In this document: one piece after another, positions 1 to 9,332 of the stretch
How positions within the stretch are numbered: the first letter of the stretch is position 1
Layout: every line of letters starts with the position of its first letter
Origin: Chloroflexota bacterium
GTDB taxonomy: Bacteria > Chloroflexota > Dormibacteria > CF-121
Reading direction: 5' to 3'
Length of the DNA: 58,570 bases
NCBI GenBank assembly: GCA_005880615.1
Contig: VBID01000126.1
Coordinates: 1 to 58,570, forward strand
Made by a program: the position numbers and the translations under genes
Notes under the pieces: generated by a model
The model's database searches: none
Told to the model about the DNA's origin: nothing
The model's input: the letters and a program-made list of their open reading frames with translations, nothing else

Positions 1-167
1 TGCCGGCGCAGGGTCGCCGCCAGCTTGCTCAGGGACAGCCCTCGCCCCAGCGCCGGGGTGGGCGCCACCGCCAGCACCGCCAGCACATCCCGAATGTCGT
101 CCTCGGCCAGCAGGGGCACCACCGCCGGATAGAACTCCAGCAGCAGGTGCTCGGTGGCACGACATCC
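1..167 (-). pseudogene. IS110-family transposase remnant (internal fragment)
   Basis: Read on the minus strand from 167 to the window edge, an open frame gives a stretch with LLLEFYPAVVPLL, then VAPTPALGRGLSL and SKLAATLRR. This resembles the segment between the two catalytic parts of IS110-type transposases, where a PTP motif is followed by a basic Arg-rich helix. An in-frame TGA at 168-170 lies directly upstream, so the DEDD N-terminal half is missing on this side. The remainder, if any, lies left of the window. It is probably the relic of an old insertion downstream of the helicase operon. The family assignment rests on motif memory only. Confidence 0.45.
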
Positions 168-337
168 TCAGCAGTCCTCTTCCTCTCCTCGCGAGAGGCG
201 GGGGCACGGTTCCCCGCGAGCGCCTGCATGGCGCGAGGGATAGGTAGTGCTCACCCGCCTCCGGCTCGGCTAGCCCATATTGTTGGGCTTAGGCACGTAT
301 TGAGGGGTAGCGGAGGGGGTCTCGTCGAGCTGTCCGG

Positions 338-3139
338 CTAAAACGCCGCGCTGGGACACAGTAAGCGAAAGTCGCAGGCCGCGCATTTCACCCGGTCCGG
401 GCGCGCCGGAAACAGCTCGGCGGCGATCCCCTCCGCGGCCCGACGAATGACCGCGCGGTCCTCGGCCAGCTGGGCCGCCGGCTTCTCCACCGAGACCCGC
501 TCGCCGGTCTCGAGGTAGTAGTAGCTCAGGGTCAGCGGGTCGAACCGGAACACTTCCCGAGCCGCCATGGCATAGATCCCCAGCTGCAGCTCGCGCTGCA
601 GATCCTGCGCCCGCCGGGCCGATCCAGTCTTGTAATCGATCACCTCGTAACCGCCGTCTGGCAAGCGGTCCACCCGATCGATGCGGCCGGTCACCCGGAG
701 GCCGTCGATGGGTAGGCTGAACGGCTGCTCGAGCAGCAACGCCTTCTTCAGGTCGCCCTGGTCGAATGCCCGCCGCAAATAGGTTTGCCCCAGCTCCTGC
801 AGGCTGGACGCCTGTTCCGGAGCGCAAAAGCGTTCCCGCGCCCAGGCCGCCGCGTAGGCCGCCTCCAGCATCTGCCAGGTGAGCGGCCGGTCGGCTTGGA
901 TGGCGCCCAGCGCGTCCTTCAGGGTGTCGTGCAGGATGCGGCCGAACTGCATCTGGGGACGCTGACGAGTCGGCAGCCGGAACACAAATCGGTACTGGTA
1001 CTGCTGCGGACACCGGAGATAGCTGTCCAACGCGGTGTACGAGAGGGGCGGCAGGGGCGCCGCATCGGGCAGGGGCAGCTCGACCTGGCCGGGCACGATG
1101 GAGAGCTCCAGCGGAGGGGCCGGCCCGAGCACGTCCTTGGCGTGCAGGACACGTGCCTCCTGGCCCCCAATCGCTTCCAGAAAACGCGACGGGCGCCAGT
1201 CGCGGCTCCCCTCGTAGCGCTGGGCCCAGGTGCACACCAGTTCCTCCCGGGCGCGGGTCACCGCCACATACGCCAACCGCCGCTCGTCCGCCAGGTGCAG
1301 CTCGGTGGGCGGCAGGTCCTCCGAGAGCAGCGCGTCGGGCAGCGTCAATCCCTCACCCCGGCGCTGGGCGGGAAAGCGGCCCTCGACCAGGTGCGGAACG
1401 ATCACCAGCTCGAACTCCAATCCCTTCGCCTGGTGCACGGTCATCAACCGAACCGCGTTGAGGTGCTCATCCAGCGGAGCGATCTCTTCGTCGGCCTGCG
1501 CGGCCTCCGTGGTGGCCAGGTGGGCCAGGTAGGCGCTCAGGTGGTGGTCCGGGTGCTCGTCGCAGTACTCCGCGATCAGCTCGGCCAGCCGCTGAACATT
1601 GGCGCTCACCTGGAGTTGTTCCACCACACCGCGGAAACGGTCCAGGTCGAGGTAGCGAGTCTGCTCCATGATCTCGTAGAAGAGGTCGTCCACCCCCAGC
1701 CGCAGGCGGAGGGCGGCGAACCCGCGCAGGTCCGCCACCAGCCGGCGGACGCCGGGTTCCTCGCGCGACTCCAGGTACTGGTACAGGCTCAGCCCGCGGT
1801 CACGCGCCACCCGGGCCCAGCGACCGGCTTCCAGTGGATCGTCCACGTACCGCGGCAGGCTGAGCAACCGTAAGAGCGAGACCGGGTCGTCAGGCGACTC
1901 GACGGATCGCAGGAAGGCGATGCAGTCCTTGATTTCCGGCTGCTGATAAAACCCGCGGCCACCGCTGATCTGGTAGGCGACACCGCGCCGCTGCAGAGCC
2001 CGGGCGAAATTCTGGAGATGGGCGTTGGCGCGCAGCAGGATGGCGATCTGGCTCGGCTTGTGGCGGCCGCCGTCGATCGCATCCTTGACGTAGGTGGCCA
2101 CCCCGTCGGCCTCGTCCAGCACCCCACTGGCCTCGATCACCGTCAGTGGCGGCCCCTCGCCGCGGGTCGGGAGCAGGGACTTGGGCAGCCGGCCCGCATC
2201 GACGGCGATCAATCGGGCCGCCGCCCGCAACACCGGGCTCCGGCTCCGATAATTCTCTTCCAGCCGGACCACCGCCGCCGCCGGAAAGATCCGCTGAAAC
2301 CGCTTGAGGTTGGCGACCGAGGCCCCCCGGAATTTGTAGATCGACTGATCGTCGTCCCCCACCACCACCAGGTTAAGGTGCCTGGACGCCAGCAGTTCGA
2401 GGAGCCGGCTCTGGGCCAGGTTGGTGTCCTGAAACTCGTCCACCATCAGGTAGGCGAAGCGCCCCGCCTGGCGCGCCAGCACGGCCGGGTACTCCTGGAG
2501 CAACCGCACGCTGTAGAAGATGGTGTCGTCGAAATCCATCGCCGAGCCGGCCAGCATGGTCGCCTGGTAGCGGGCGTAGACGGCGGCCGCGTCTTGCTGC
2601 CGTTGTACCACCGGATCCTCCGCGTGGGCCTGATCGGCCGCCCACTGGAGGAACGCTTCGGGGCCGATCATCTCCTGCTTGGCCCGCTCGATCAGCTTCA
2701 ACAGGTCCGCGATCTGCTCGTAGGGACGCTGCGGGTGAAAGAGGCTGGCCGGCCGTACTTCCAACAGGACATCCCGCATCAGCTCCCACCGGCGCACCTG
2801 GGACACGATGTGGAAGGGCCGCGGCACCCCGGCCACCCAGCCATCGTCCTGGAGCAGGCGTTGGGCAAAGGCGTGATAGGTGGTCACCCACCGCTCGGCC
2901 GTAGGGGCCGGATCCAGCAGCTCGATCCGGTTCAGCAGCTCGCGAGCGGCCTTGTCGGTGAAGGTGAGCAGCAGGATCGCCTCCGCCGGCACCCCTTCAT
3001 TCCGCAATCGCCGGTAGCGCTCGACCAGCACGCGGGTCTTGCCCGTGCCGGCGCCGGCGATGATCAGCAGGGGTCCGCTGCCGTGCGCCACCGCCGTTTC
3101 CTGGGCCTGGTTGAGGGCGGGGGCGGCCAGCTGGCTCAT
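338..3139 (-). CDS. UvrD/Rep-type helicase fused to RecB-like nuclease
   Basis: This 933-residue protein is a DNA repair helicase-nuclease. The N-terminus carries the superfamily 1 Walker A motif AGAGTGKTRV near residue 28, followed by LTFTDKAARELLNR, the DEFQD Walker B box and the GDDDQSIYKFRGA motif typical of UvrD/PcrA. The last 250 residues form a PD-(D/E)XK nuclease with SYTALDSYLRCPQQYQYRF and EVIDYKTG. One upstream Cys plus the C-terminal KCAACDFRLLC suggest an AddB-type Fe-S cluster. It resembles single-chain AddA/AdnA-type enzymes for processing DNA ends. Its ATG overlaps the dciA stop by 4 nt (ATGA), so it is the last gene of the dnaA-side operon. Confidence 0.88.
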   Translation of the reverse strand: MSQLAAPALNQAQETAVAHGSGPLLIIAGAGTGKTRVLVERYRRLRNEGVPAEAILLLTFTDKAARELLNRIELLDPAPTAERWVTTYHAFAQRLLQDDGWVAGVPRPFHIVSQVRRWELMRDVLLEVRPASLFHPQRPYEQIADLLKLIERAKQEMIGPEAFLQWAADQAHAEDPVVQRQQDAAAVYARYQATMLAGSAMDFDDTIFYSVRLLQEYPAVLARQAGRFAYLMVDEFQDTNLAQSRLLELLASRHLNLVVVGDDDQSIYKFRGASVANLKRFQRIFPAAAVVRLEENYRSRSPVLRAAARLIAVDAGRLPKSLLPTRGEGPPLTVIEASGVLDEADGVATYVKDAIDGGRHKPSQIAILLRANAHLQNFARALQRRGVAYQISGGRGFYQQPEIKDCIAFLRSVESPDDPVSLLRLLSLPRYVDDPLEAGRWARVARDRGLSLYQYLESREEPGVRRLVADLRGFAALRLRLGVDDLFYEIMEQTRYLDLDRFRGVVEQLQVSANVQRLAELIAEYCDEHPDHHLSAYLAHLATTEAAQADEEIAPLDEHLNAVRLMTVHQAKGLEFELVIVPHLVEGRFPAQRRGEGLTLPDALLSEDLPPTELHLADERRLAYVAVTRAREELVCTWAQRYEGSRDWRPSRFLEAIGGQEARVLHAKDVLGPAPPLELSIVPGQVELPLPDAAPLPPLSYTALDSYLRCPQQYQYRFVFRLPTRQRPQMQFGRILHDTLKDALGAIQADRPLTWQMLEAAYAAAWARERFCAPEQASSLQELGQTYLRRAFDQGDLKKALLLEQPFSLPIDGLRVTGRIDRVDRLPDGGYEVIDYKTGSARRAQDLQRELQLGIYAMAAREVFRFDPLTLSYYYLETGERVSVEKPAAQLAEDRAVIRRAAEGIAAELFPARPDRVKCAACDFRLLCPSAAF

Positions 3140-3429
3140 CGGCCGGGCATCCCTTGCCGAAACCGGATGTCGCGGACCGCGGTGGCGCCGATCCGGTCGT
3201 TTAGGAGTTGAAGCAAGCGGGGCTTCTCGATATGCAGCTGGTGAGCCAGGGGCGCGCTGCTGGTCCGGACCCAGAGGGTGCTCCCGCGCAGCTGCAGGGC
3301 TTCGGTCTCAGAGGCAAGTGGCTCACCCACCACCTCGGCCCAGAGCAACAGCGCCTGGGCCTCCCGCGTCCGGCGGGCAATGCCCAGTCCGCGCAGCGTC
3401 CCCGGCAAGGCGTCCTTGAGACTACGCAT
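3136..3429 (-). CDS. dciA: DciA-family (DUF721) helicase-loader-like protein
   Basis: A 97-residue DUF721 protein with the pattern ALLLWAEVVGEPLA, then GSTLWVRTSSAPLAHQL. This is the compact KH-like fold of DciA, which delivers the replicative helicase DnaB in bacteria lacking DnaC/DnaI-type loaders. The position directly after recF (8-nt overlap) in the origin operon is the usual one for this family. The length is typical for the short DUF721 form. Its stop overlaps the ATG of the helicase-nuclease. The family is clear; the loader function is inferred from the family and from position. Confidence 0.8.
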   Translation of the reverse strand: MRSLKDALPGTLRGLGIARRTREAQALLLWAEVVGEPLASETEALQLRGSTLWVRTSSAPLAHQLHIEKPRLLQLLNDRIGATAVRDIRFRQGMPGR

Positions 3430-4552
3430 GCACCCGCCCGGCTTCCACCTGGAAGATGGCCGCCTGCTCCAGGAAGCTGCCCGGCAGGTCGTGCAGGTCG
3501 GCGGCGGTGATCATGGCCTGCGGCCCCGGCTCCAGGGCGGCCAGCAGCCGCTCGCGCCGGGACTGGTCCAGCTCCGACATCACGTCGTCCAGCAGCAGGA
3601 CAGGCTGCTCCCCCGTCGCCTCGGCCAGGTAATGGAGCTCGGCCAGCTTCAGGCTGAGGATGGCGGTTCGCTGCTGCCCCTGGCTGGCGTACAGGCGGGA
3701 TTCCCGGCTGTCGAGTCGCATTTCCAGATCATCCCGCTGCGGTCCGACAACTGTCTGTCCACGGCCAATCTCCTCCTCGCGGCTGCGCGCCATGGCCGCC
3801 CGCAACTGCTCGGCCACCGCGTCCGGCGGCGCTTCCCCCACCCGGGCCCCACTGGGGCGGTAGAGCAGCTCCAGGTGCTCCCGGTCGTCGGTCAGTTCGC
3901 GGTGGAAGGCCGCCGCCAGGGGCTGGAGCTCCAGCACCCGGCGCTGGCGCTCGACCATGATGGCCGCCCCCACTCGGGCCAGGGCGTCACTCCAGTAGTC
4001 CAGGCTGGCCGGGGATTGGGTTCCCTCTCGGATCGCCTTCAGGAGGGCGTTGCGCTGCTCCAGCAGGTGCTGATAGTCGGTCAGAGCCCGGGCATGCTCG
4101 CGCTCCAGCTGGGTGAGGAGCGTGTTCAAGAAACGGCGGCGCAGCTCCGACGGTCCCTTGATCAGCTGCAGGTCGTCCGGCCAGAAGAGCACCACCCGCA
4201 GCTCCCCCACCATGTCTGTGGCCGATCGGGCCCGCCCGTTGACCTGGAACCGCTTGCTGGTCCGTGCCTGCTCGGGCCGGCCCCCGGCGCTGATCCGGAT
4301 GTCGAGCTCCTCCATGCCTGACTCCCGCTGGACCAGGCACGTCACCCTCGCCTGCGGCTGGCCAAAGCGGATCAGCTCGGCGGTCTGCTGGGTGCGCGGC
4401 GAGCGGGCCAGGGCCGCCAGGGCCACCGCTTCCACCAGGTTGGTCTTTCCCTGGGCGTTGCCGCCGGTGAGGACCGTCACCGACCGCTCGAGGGGAAGGT
4501 TCAGTTCCCGGTAGTTGCGGAAATCGTAGAGCGAGATGTTGGAGAGGAACAT
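3422..4552 (-). CDS. recF: DNA replication and repair protein RecF
   Basis: 376 residues, normal for RecF, an SMC-like ATPase that loads RecA at gaps and stalled forks with RecO and RecR. The N-terminus MFLSNISLYDFRNY and the Walker A motif GGNAQGKTNL near residue 33 are diagnostic. The C-terminal part has the RecF signature LLLDDVMSELD, which combines Walker B and the D-loop. It sits 43 nt downstream of dnaN in the same direction and overlaps dciA, the classical origin arrangement. Confidence 0.95.
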   Translation of the reverse strand: MFLSNISLYDFRNYRELNLPLERSVTVLTGGNAQGKTNLVEAVALAALARSPRTQQTAELIRFGQPQARVTCLVQRESGMEELDIRISAGGRPEQARTSKRFQVNGRARSATDMVGELRVVLFWPDDLQLIKGPSELRRRFLNTLLTQLEREHARALTDYQHLLEQRNALLKAIREGTQSPASLDYWSDALARVGAAIMVERQRRVLELQPLAAAFHRELTDDREHLELLYRPSGARVGEAPPDAVAEQLRAAMARSREEEIGRGQTVVGPQRDDLEMRLDSRESRLYASQGQQRTAILSLKLAELHYLAEATGEQPVLLLDDVMSELDQSRRERLLAALEPGPQAMITAADLHDLPGSFLEQAAIFQVEAGRVHA

Positions 4553-4594
4553 CGCCGGTGGCTTGGGGCTCAGCCCGACCCGTTGTGGGTCTGG

Positions 4595-5710
4595 CTACAT
4601 CGCGACCCTGACCGGCATGATGATGTAGAGGTAGTCGTCCTTCCCGACCGGCTTGATCATGCCAGGGTTGAGGGGACCGGTAAAGCCCAGGGTCACCTCG
4701 TCGGCCCCGATGATTCCCAACACGTCCAGCACGTACTTGGCGTTGAAGGCCACCTGCAGGTCGTTGCCGTCAATCTTCGCCTCCACATCGGCGGTGTTCT
4801 GGCCCACCTCGCTGGTGTTTGCGGTGAGGGTCAGCTTGCCGCCCTCGGCCTTGAACTTGACCACGTTGGCGGCGTCACGGGCAAAGAGCGACACCACCTT
4901 GGTGGTGGTGAGGAGGTCCTGGGTCTTGAGGGTAATGGTGGTGGTCGTATCGTTGGGGATGACCTGCTTGTAGTTGGGATAGGTGCCCTCGATCAGCCGG
5001 CTCATCAGCTCGACGTCGCCGGCCTTGAAGAACACCTGGTTCTTCTGCGGGGCCACCGTCAGATCCACCTGCTCGCTGCCGCCCTTGAGGATGCGGCTCA
5101 GTTCGGCCAGCGCGCGGGCCGGGATGACCATGGTGTCCGGTTGCTGCCCGTCCGCCGGAACAGCCAGGGTCTTGACCGCCAGCCGGTGGCCATCGGTGGC
5201 AGCGAAGGTCACGTGCCCGCCGTTCAGTTGGGCGTACACACCGGTGAGGACGGGTCTCCCCTCGTCCGACGAGGCCGCGATCACGGTCTGCTCAATGGCG
5301 TCCTTCAGATCGGCCTGAGACAGCTGCACCTTCCGGCCCTCCGTTCCGCTAGGGACTGGCGGGAAGTCGGCCGGGTCGATCCCCCGGATATCGGCGTCGA
5401 AGTGCTCGCTCTTCAGCTTGAGGGATTGGTTCTTCTTGTCCAGGGTCATGGAAATGGAGGCGTCAGGATTAGCCGAGACGTAATCGGTGAGGAGCCGAGC
5501 CGGAACGGTGATGCTGCCCTCCTCCTGGACCTCCGCATCGATGGCTTGCTTGATACCGATTTCCAGGTTGGTAGCGGTCAGCCGGAGCTTGCCGGGGGTG
5601 GCCTCCATCAGCACGTTGTTCAGGATGGGCAGTGTGGTTCGCGACGAGACGGCTCGAGAAACGATGTGCAGTCCCTGTCCGAGGTTCTGCGTGGAGCACG
5701 TGACCCTCAT
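4595..5710 (-). CDS. dnaN: DNA polymerase III beta subunit (sliding clamp)
   Basis: A 371-residue three-domain clamp that tethers the replicative polymerase to DNA. The start is set at the ATG at 5710 because MRVTCSTQNL aligns with clamp N-termini and an AGAAGGAG Shine-Dalgarno precedes it. A longer frame reaching 5851 would add 47 atypical residues. Recognisable blocks include NVLMEATPGKLRLTATNLEI in domain 1 and the C-terminal YIIMPVRV, close to the usual PMRL ending. It lies between dnaA and recF. A TATAAT box at 5828-5833 on the same strand probably gives it its own promoter. Confidence 0.95.
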   Translation of the reverse strand: MRVTCSTQNLGQGLHIVSRAVSSRTTLPILNNVLMEATPGKLRLTATNLEIGIKQAIDAEVQEEGSITVPARLLTDYVSANPDASISMTLDKKNQSLKLKSEHFDADIRGIDPADFPPVPSGTEGRKVQLSQADLKDAIEQTVIAASSDEGRPVLTGVYAQLNGGHVTFAATDGHRLAVKTLAVPADGQQPDTMVIPARALAELSRILKGGSEQVDLTVAPQKNQVFFKAGDVELMSRLIEGTYPNYKQVIPNDTTTTITLKTQDLLTTTKVVSLFARDAANVVKFKAEGGKLTLTANTSEVGQNTADVEAKIDGNDLQVAFNAKYVLDVLGIIGADEVTLGFTGPLNPGMIKPVGKDDYLYIIMPVRVAM

Positions 5711-5904
5711 CGCTGCTCCTTCTCCACACCGGCTGACGGCAACGAAGACGCTCTCTTCTGAATAGACGTAATCGTAGGCCGGTGCACAGCGGGGAAAACC
5801 CTTCCGTTCGTATTGAAAACGGCCCTCATTATAGCGGGAAAAGGGGTGCATTCCGATGGCATCCGGTCCACAGCTGCGGTTCGACTCAAACTATCCACGT
5901 CCAT
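5707..5904 (-). CDS. possible 65-codon ORF between dnaA and dnaN
   Basis: An ATG at 5904 is preceded by GGTGTGGAGAAGGA, a good Shine-Dalgarno that reappears as the same 14 bases ahead of dnaN. The frame stays open for 65 codons and its TGA overlaps the dnaN ATG (ATGA), the coupling used throughout this window. I recognise no homology, its codon use is less GC-biased than its neighbours, and the likely dnaN promoter lies inside it. It could be a coupling peptide or a coincidental frame in leader DNA. Confidence 0.3.
   Translation of the reverse strand: MDVDSLSRTAAVDRMPSECTPFPAIMRAVFNTNGRVFPAVHRPTITSIQKRASSLPSAGVEKEQR
5828..5856 (-). promoter_or_regulatory. probable dnaN promoter
   Basis: On the minus strand a perfect TATAAT occupies 5833-5828. 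A weak -35 (TCGGAA) lies 17 nt upstream at 5856-5851. Transcription would start near 5821, leaving a leader of about 110 nt before the dnaN ATG. Confidence 0.5.
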
Positions 5905-5926
5905 ACGTGTTCCTTCTCCACACCCG

Positions 5927-7282
5927 TCAGTGGGAATACAGGACCTCGCGAATTTTGCGCAGGTCGGCCTGCAGCCGCGGATCCTCTTTGGCCTCGGTCG
6001 AGATCTTCTCGTAGGAATGCAAGACGGTCGTGTGGTCACGCCCGCCGAAGGCCTGGCCGATGGCCGGCAGGGAGGATGCGGTCTCCTCGCGGATCAGGAA
6101 CATGGCCACCTGGCGGGGGAAGACGATGTGCTTATCGCGGCGCTTGCCTCGCATCTCCTCGAGGCTGATGTGGTAGAAGTTGGCCACCGTCCGGGAGATG
6201 GCGTCGATGGACAGGGTCTTGGACTCGGCCGATGGGATCACGTCCTGCAGGATCTTGGTGGCTAGCTCCAGCGAGATCGGCTGGTGGTTGAGCGAGGCGT
6301 GGGCGACCACCCGGATGAGCGCGCCTTCCAGCTCACGGATGTTCCGCTGAATCTTGTGCGCCATGAAGGCCAGCACATCCTCCGGCACCAGCTTGGTATA
6401 GGGTCCCACCTTGGATTTGAGGATGGCGACCCGGGTCTCGAAATCGGGCGGCTGGATGTCCGCGATCAGGCCCCACTCAAACCGGGAGCGCAGCCGGTCC
6501 TCCAGAGTGGGGATTTCCTTGGGCGGGCGGTCGGAAGAGATGACGATCTGCCGGTTCAGCTCGTGCAGCGAGTTGAAGGTGTGGAAGAACTCTTCCTGGG
6601 TGCGGTCCTTGCCCGCCAGGAAGGCAATGTCGTCAATCAGCAGGACGTCGACGGTGCGATACCGGGTGCGGAAGTCGGTCATCTTGCCTTCCTGGATCGA
6701 CGTGATCATCTCGTTCATGAACTTTTCGCTGGTGACGTAGGCGACCTTGCGACGCTTGTACTTCTCCAGCACCGCGTGGCCGATGGCGTGCATCAAGTGG
6801 GTCTTGCCCAACCCGACTCCCCCGTAAAGAAAGAGGGGGTTGTAGGCCTTGGCCGGTGACTCTGCCACGGCCCGGCAGGCGGCATGGGCGAAGCGCGAAT
6901 TGTTGCCGACCACGAAGGTCTGAAACTGGAACTTGGGGTTGAGCTGGGAGGCCTCGTCCAGCGTTACCTCCTCGACCGGCGGCTCCTCCGCTACCGCCAC
7001 GGCGGTGTCGGCGCCGTGGCTTCTGGCCTCCCGGCTGCCGGCGACCACCTCGAAGGCGACGCTGACATCCCCGCTGACAAGCGCGGATAGAGTTTCCTTG
7101 ATCACGGCTGAGTACCGGTCTTCCAGCCAGTCCTTGGCCAGCTTGGTCGGGACCCCGATCCGGAAGGCATTCTTCTCCTGGGCGACCAGGGAAGCATTCT
7201 TGAGCCAGGTCTCGTAGCTGGGCTTACTGAGCTGGAATCGGAGCTCTTCCTGCGCCGCTTGCCAAATCTGATCCGGGGTCAT
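5927..7282 (-). CDS. dnaA: chromosomal replication initiator DnaA
   Basis: 451 residues from the ATG at 7282, chosen because GGAGG lies 5 nt before it; a TTG at 7297 is an alternative that would overlap that site. Domain I starts [13 protein letters not shown]. The AAA+ domain has Walker [10 protein letters not shown], preceded by the typical YNPLFLYGG, and Walker [10 protein letters not shown]. The C-terminal domain IV has the DnaA-box-binding signature [15 protein letters not shown]. It binds DnaA boxes and melts the origin. Two consensus boxes lie in its own long leader, consistent with autoregulation. Confidence 0.97.
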   Translation of the reverse strand: MTPDQIWQAAQEELRFQLSKPSYETWLKNASLVAQEKNAFRIGVPTKLAKDWLEDRYSAVIKETLSALVSGDVSVAFEVVAGSREARSHGADTAVAVAEEPPVEEVTLDEASQLNPKFQFQTFVVGNNSRFAHAACRAVAESPAKAYNPLFLYGGVGLGKTHLMHAIGHAVLEKYKRRKVAYVTSEKFMNEMITSIQEGKMTDFRTRYRTVDVLLIDDIAFLAGKDRTQEEFFHTFNSLHELNRQIVISSDRPPKEIPTLEDRLRSRFEWGLIADIQPPDFETRVAILKSKVGPYTKLVPEDVLAFMAHKIQRNIRELEGALIRVVAHASLNHQPISLELATKILQDVIPSAESKTLSIDAISRTVANFYHISLEEMRGKRRDKHIVFPRQVAMFLIREETASSLPAIGQAFGGRDHTTVLHSYEKISTEAKEDPRLQADLRKIREVLYSH

Positions 7283-7500
7283 ACGCTCCTCCACCAACGG
7301 TCCACGCCTTCAGTGGAGAGCGGAGCCCGATCTGGCGTGGCAGCGGCCGCGCAAGACGGAAACGTTGGCCCGTGGGCGGCTTGCTGGGTTGAGACTTATT
7401 CACAGGTGTTCCCCAGCAGTGGAGAACCCTAAGGGAGTGTCCCCACCCCCATGTGCATAAGTTGTGATTAGAGAGTGCCGCAGCTCTCCAGGGCAGCGGC

Positions 7501-7529
7501 ATCATAGCAAAGCCCACGGGCGCGTGCAA
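7501..7529 (-). promoter_or_regulatory. probable dnaA promoter
   Basis: On the minus strand, TTGCAC at 7529-7524 is followed after exactly 17 nt by TATGAT at 7506-7501. Transcription from about 7494 would give a leader of about 210 nt that includes both DnaA boxes, so initiator binding could repress dnaA. Confidence 0.55.
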
Positions 7530-7564
7530 TACAGTTTCGGACAAGTGCGGAGCCGATGGCGCGA

Positions 7565-7580
7565 TGCCGTCGGCAGACTG
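7565..7580 (+). repeat. 16-bp copy of the rpmH-side repeat
   Basis: TGCCGTCGGCAGACTG here is identical to a segment of the tandem repeat unit at 9391-9406, on the other side of the efflux gene. With one mismatch it also matches the first unit. See 9333-9410. Confidence 0.7.
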
Positions 7581-7625
7581 GTCGGTTCTTCCAACTCCTC
7601 GCTGATTCTCAAACGACTGTCCCGT

Positions 7626-9131
7626 CTAGGCCGGAATGTCTTCTTCGTCGACCGAGCTTTCCGATTCGACAGCGGGCTTTAACACGGTGGCAGCCAGCAC
7701 CAGCGAGGCGACCCCCAGCCCGGCGCCGATTGCCCAGGCCGAGTGGAAGCCCCCACTCAGCGCGGCCGCGGTTCCCTGGCCCTGCGCGAGCAGCTGCCCG
7801 GTCCGACTCGTCGACAGCGTGGCGAGGACCGCGAGACCGAGCGCGCCACCGACCTGCGCGGTGGTGTTGAGCAGACCGGAGGCGAGCCCGGAGTCGCTGG
7901 GTGTCGTGCGCGCCATGGCCAGCACGGTAAGCGCCGGGAAGGCCAGCCCCGCGCCAATCCCGAGCAGCGCCATGGGGACGAAGAGATCCCGCAGGTACTC
8001 GTCGTGGACCGGCCCTGCGGCGACCAGGCCGAGTGCGACGGTGATCAAGGCCAGCCCGGCCAGCAGCACCGTGTGGGCGCCCAGCCGCAGGATCAGCCGG
8101 GCGCTCACGCCGATCGACAGACCGCCCATCCCGAGCGCGACCGGCAGAAAGGCGAGGCCAATCGCCAGTGGGCCGTAGCGAAGCACCCGCTGCAGGTCGA
8201 GGGATCCAAGGAAGAAAAACCCGAACATGGCGGCCGCCATCGAGGCTTGGATCACGTTCGCACCCGAGAAGTCCCTTGACCGAAACAGTCGAAGCGGCAG
8301 CAGCGGGTTGCGGGCCATCGCCTGACGGACGACGAAGGCGGCCAGCAGCGCTACCGTGACCGCGCCGAATCCCAGTGTGTGCGCTGAATTCAATCCGTAG
8401 GTCGATGACTCGACGATCGTATAAACGCCCAGCATCAGCGCGGCCGTGACCAGGAACGCGCCCACCACGTCGGCGCCGTTGCCCAGCCCGATCCCGCGGT
8501 CGGACTCGAGCCACCGCGCCGCCAGGACGGCGATGGCGACCCCGATCGGCAGGTTGACGAAGAAGATCCAGTGCCAGCTGACCGCCTGGGTGATGAGGCC
8601 GCCGGCTAGCAGGCCGATGGAGGCCCCGGCGGAGGCGACAAAACTGAAGACGCCGATCGCCCGCGCGCGCTCCCCGGGCTCCGGAAACATGGTCACGACC
8701 ATCCCCAGGATCACCGCCGTGCTCACCGCGCCGCCGATCCCCTGGATAAACCGCGCCGCCACCAGCATCGGCTGGCTGACCGACAGCCCGCACAACAGGG
8801 AGGCCGAGGTGAACATCGCCAGCCCGATCAGGAAGATCCGCTTCCGACCGACCAGGTCGCCCAGCCGACCGGCCAGGAGCAAGAGACCGCCATAGGCGAT
8901 CAGGTAGGCATTGACGACCCAGGCCAGTCCAGCCTGCGAGAAGCCGAGGTCACTCTTGATCGAGGGGAGGGCGACGTTCACGATCGTCTGGTCGAGCACG
9001 ATCATCAGAAAGCCAGTGCACAGGATGATCAACGCCAGCCAACGCGAGTCGGCCGATCGCACAGGCCGAGACCTGGTTCTCTTGCTGATATCGACCTGGT
9101 TCGTCTCGGCCACCTCGTTGTTCAACCGCAT
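7626..9131 (-). CDS. DHA2-family MFS drug-efflux transporter (EmrB/QacA type)
   Basis: 501 residues with about 14 hydrophobic segments, the size and pattern of the DHA2 proton antiporters. Motif D1-like LDQTIVNVALPSI in helix 1, GRLGDLVGRKRIF (motif A) between helices 2 and 3, and the motif C-like GAVSTAVILGM region are visible. The ATG at 9131 has an excellent GGGAGGAG Shine-Dalgarno. It likely exports hydrophobic drugs or metabolites. Its location between oriC and rpmH is odd because dnaA-oriC-rpmH is normally contiguous, and a 16-bp sequence is shared by its two flanks, which suggests insertion. Confidence 0.88.
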   Translation of the reverse strand: MRLNNEVAETNQVDISKRTRSRPVRSADSRWLALIILCTGFLMIVLDQTIVNVALPSIKSDLGFSQAGLAWVVNAYLIAYGGLLLLAGRLGDLVGRKRIFLIGLAMFTSASLLCGLSVSQPMLVAARFIQGIGGAVSTAVILGMVVTMFPEPGERARAIGVFSFVASAGASIGLLAGGLITQAVSWHWIFFVNLPIGVAIAVLAARWLESDRGIGLGNGADVVGAFLVTAALMLGVYTIVESSTYGLNSAHTLGFGAVTVALLAAFVVRQAMARNPLLPLRLFRSRDFSGANVIQASMAAAMFGFFFLGSLDLQRVLRYGPLAIGLAFLPVALGMGGLSIGVSARLILRLGAHTVLLAGLALITVALGLVAAGPVHDEYLRDLFVPMALLGIGAGLAFPALTVLAMARTTPSDSGLASGLLNTTAQVGGALGLAVLATLSTSRTGQLLAQGQGTAAALSGGFHSAWAIGAGLGVASLVLAATVLKPAVESESSVDEEDIPA

Positions 9132-9332
9132 TTCTCCTCCCGTCTATTCCTGCCTGTACTGATGCGTCGAACGAGGGCACGCGAAATCGACAGGTTTCGG
9201 GCAGGTCGGAGCTACCGCCGGAGGGGAAATGCGGCGTGCGCTTTAGGCCAGGCTTAGCCTCGATGGCGGCCGCGTCTGCCGATGCTGGGCCCGAATCCAG
9301 CTCGGGCTGCCGGGGCAGATGGGATCACTCGA

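Larger units (their letters stand above)
7283..7625. other. probable oriC with DnaA boxes
   Basis: A gene-free stretch upstream of dnaA. TTATTCACA at 7396-7404 on plus and its inverse TGTGCATAA at 7452-7460 both match the DnaA-box consensus TTATNCACA exactly and face each other 47 bp apart. Genes to the left run minus and the conserved genes to the right run plus, as expected of a bidirectional origin. I see no obvious AT-rich unwinding element, so part of the origin may lie elsewhere (for example 9132-9435). Confidence 0.65.
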
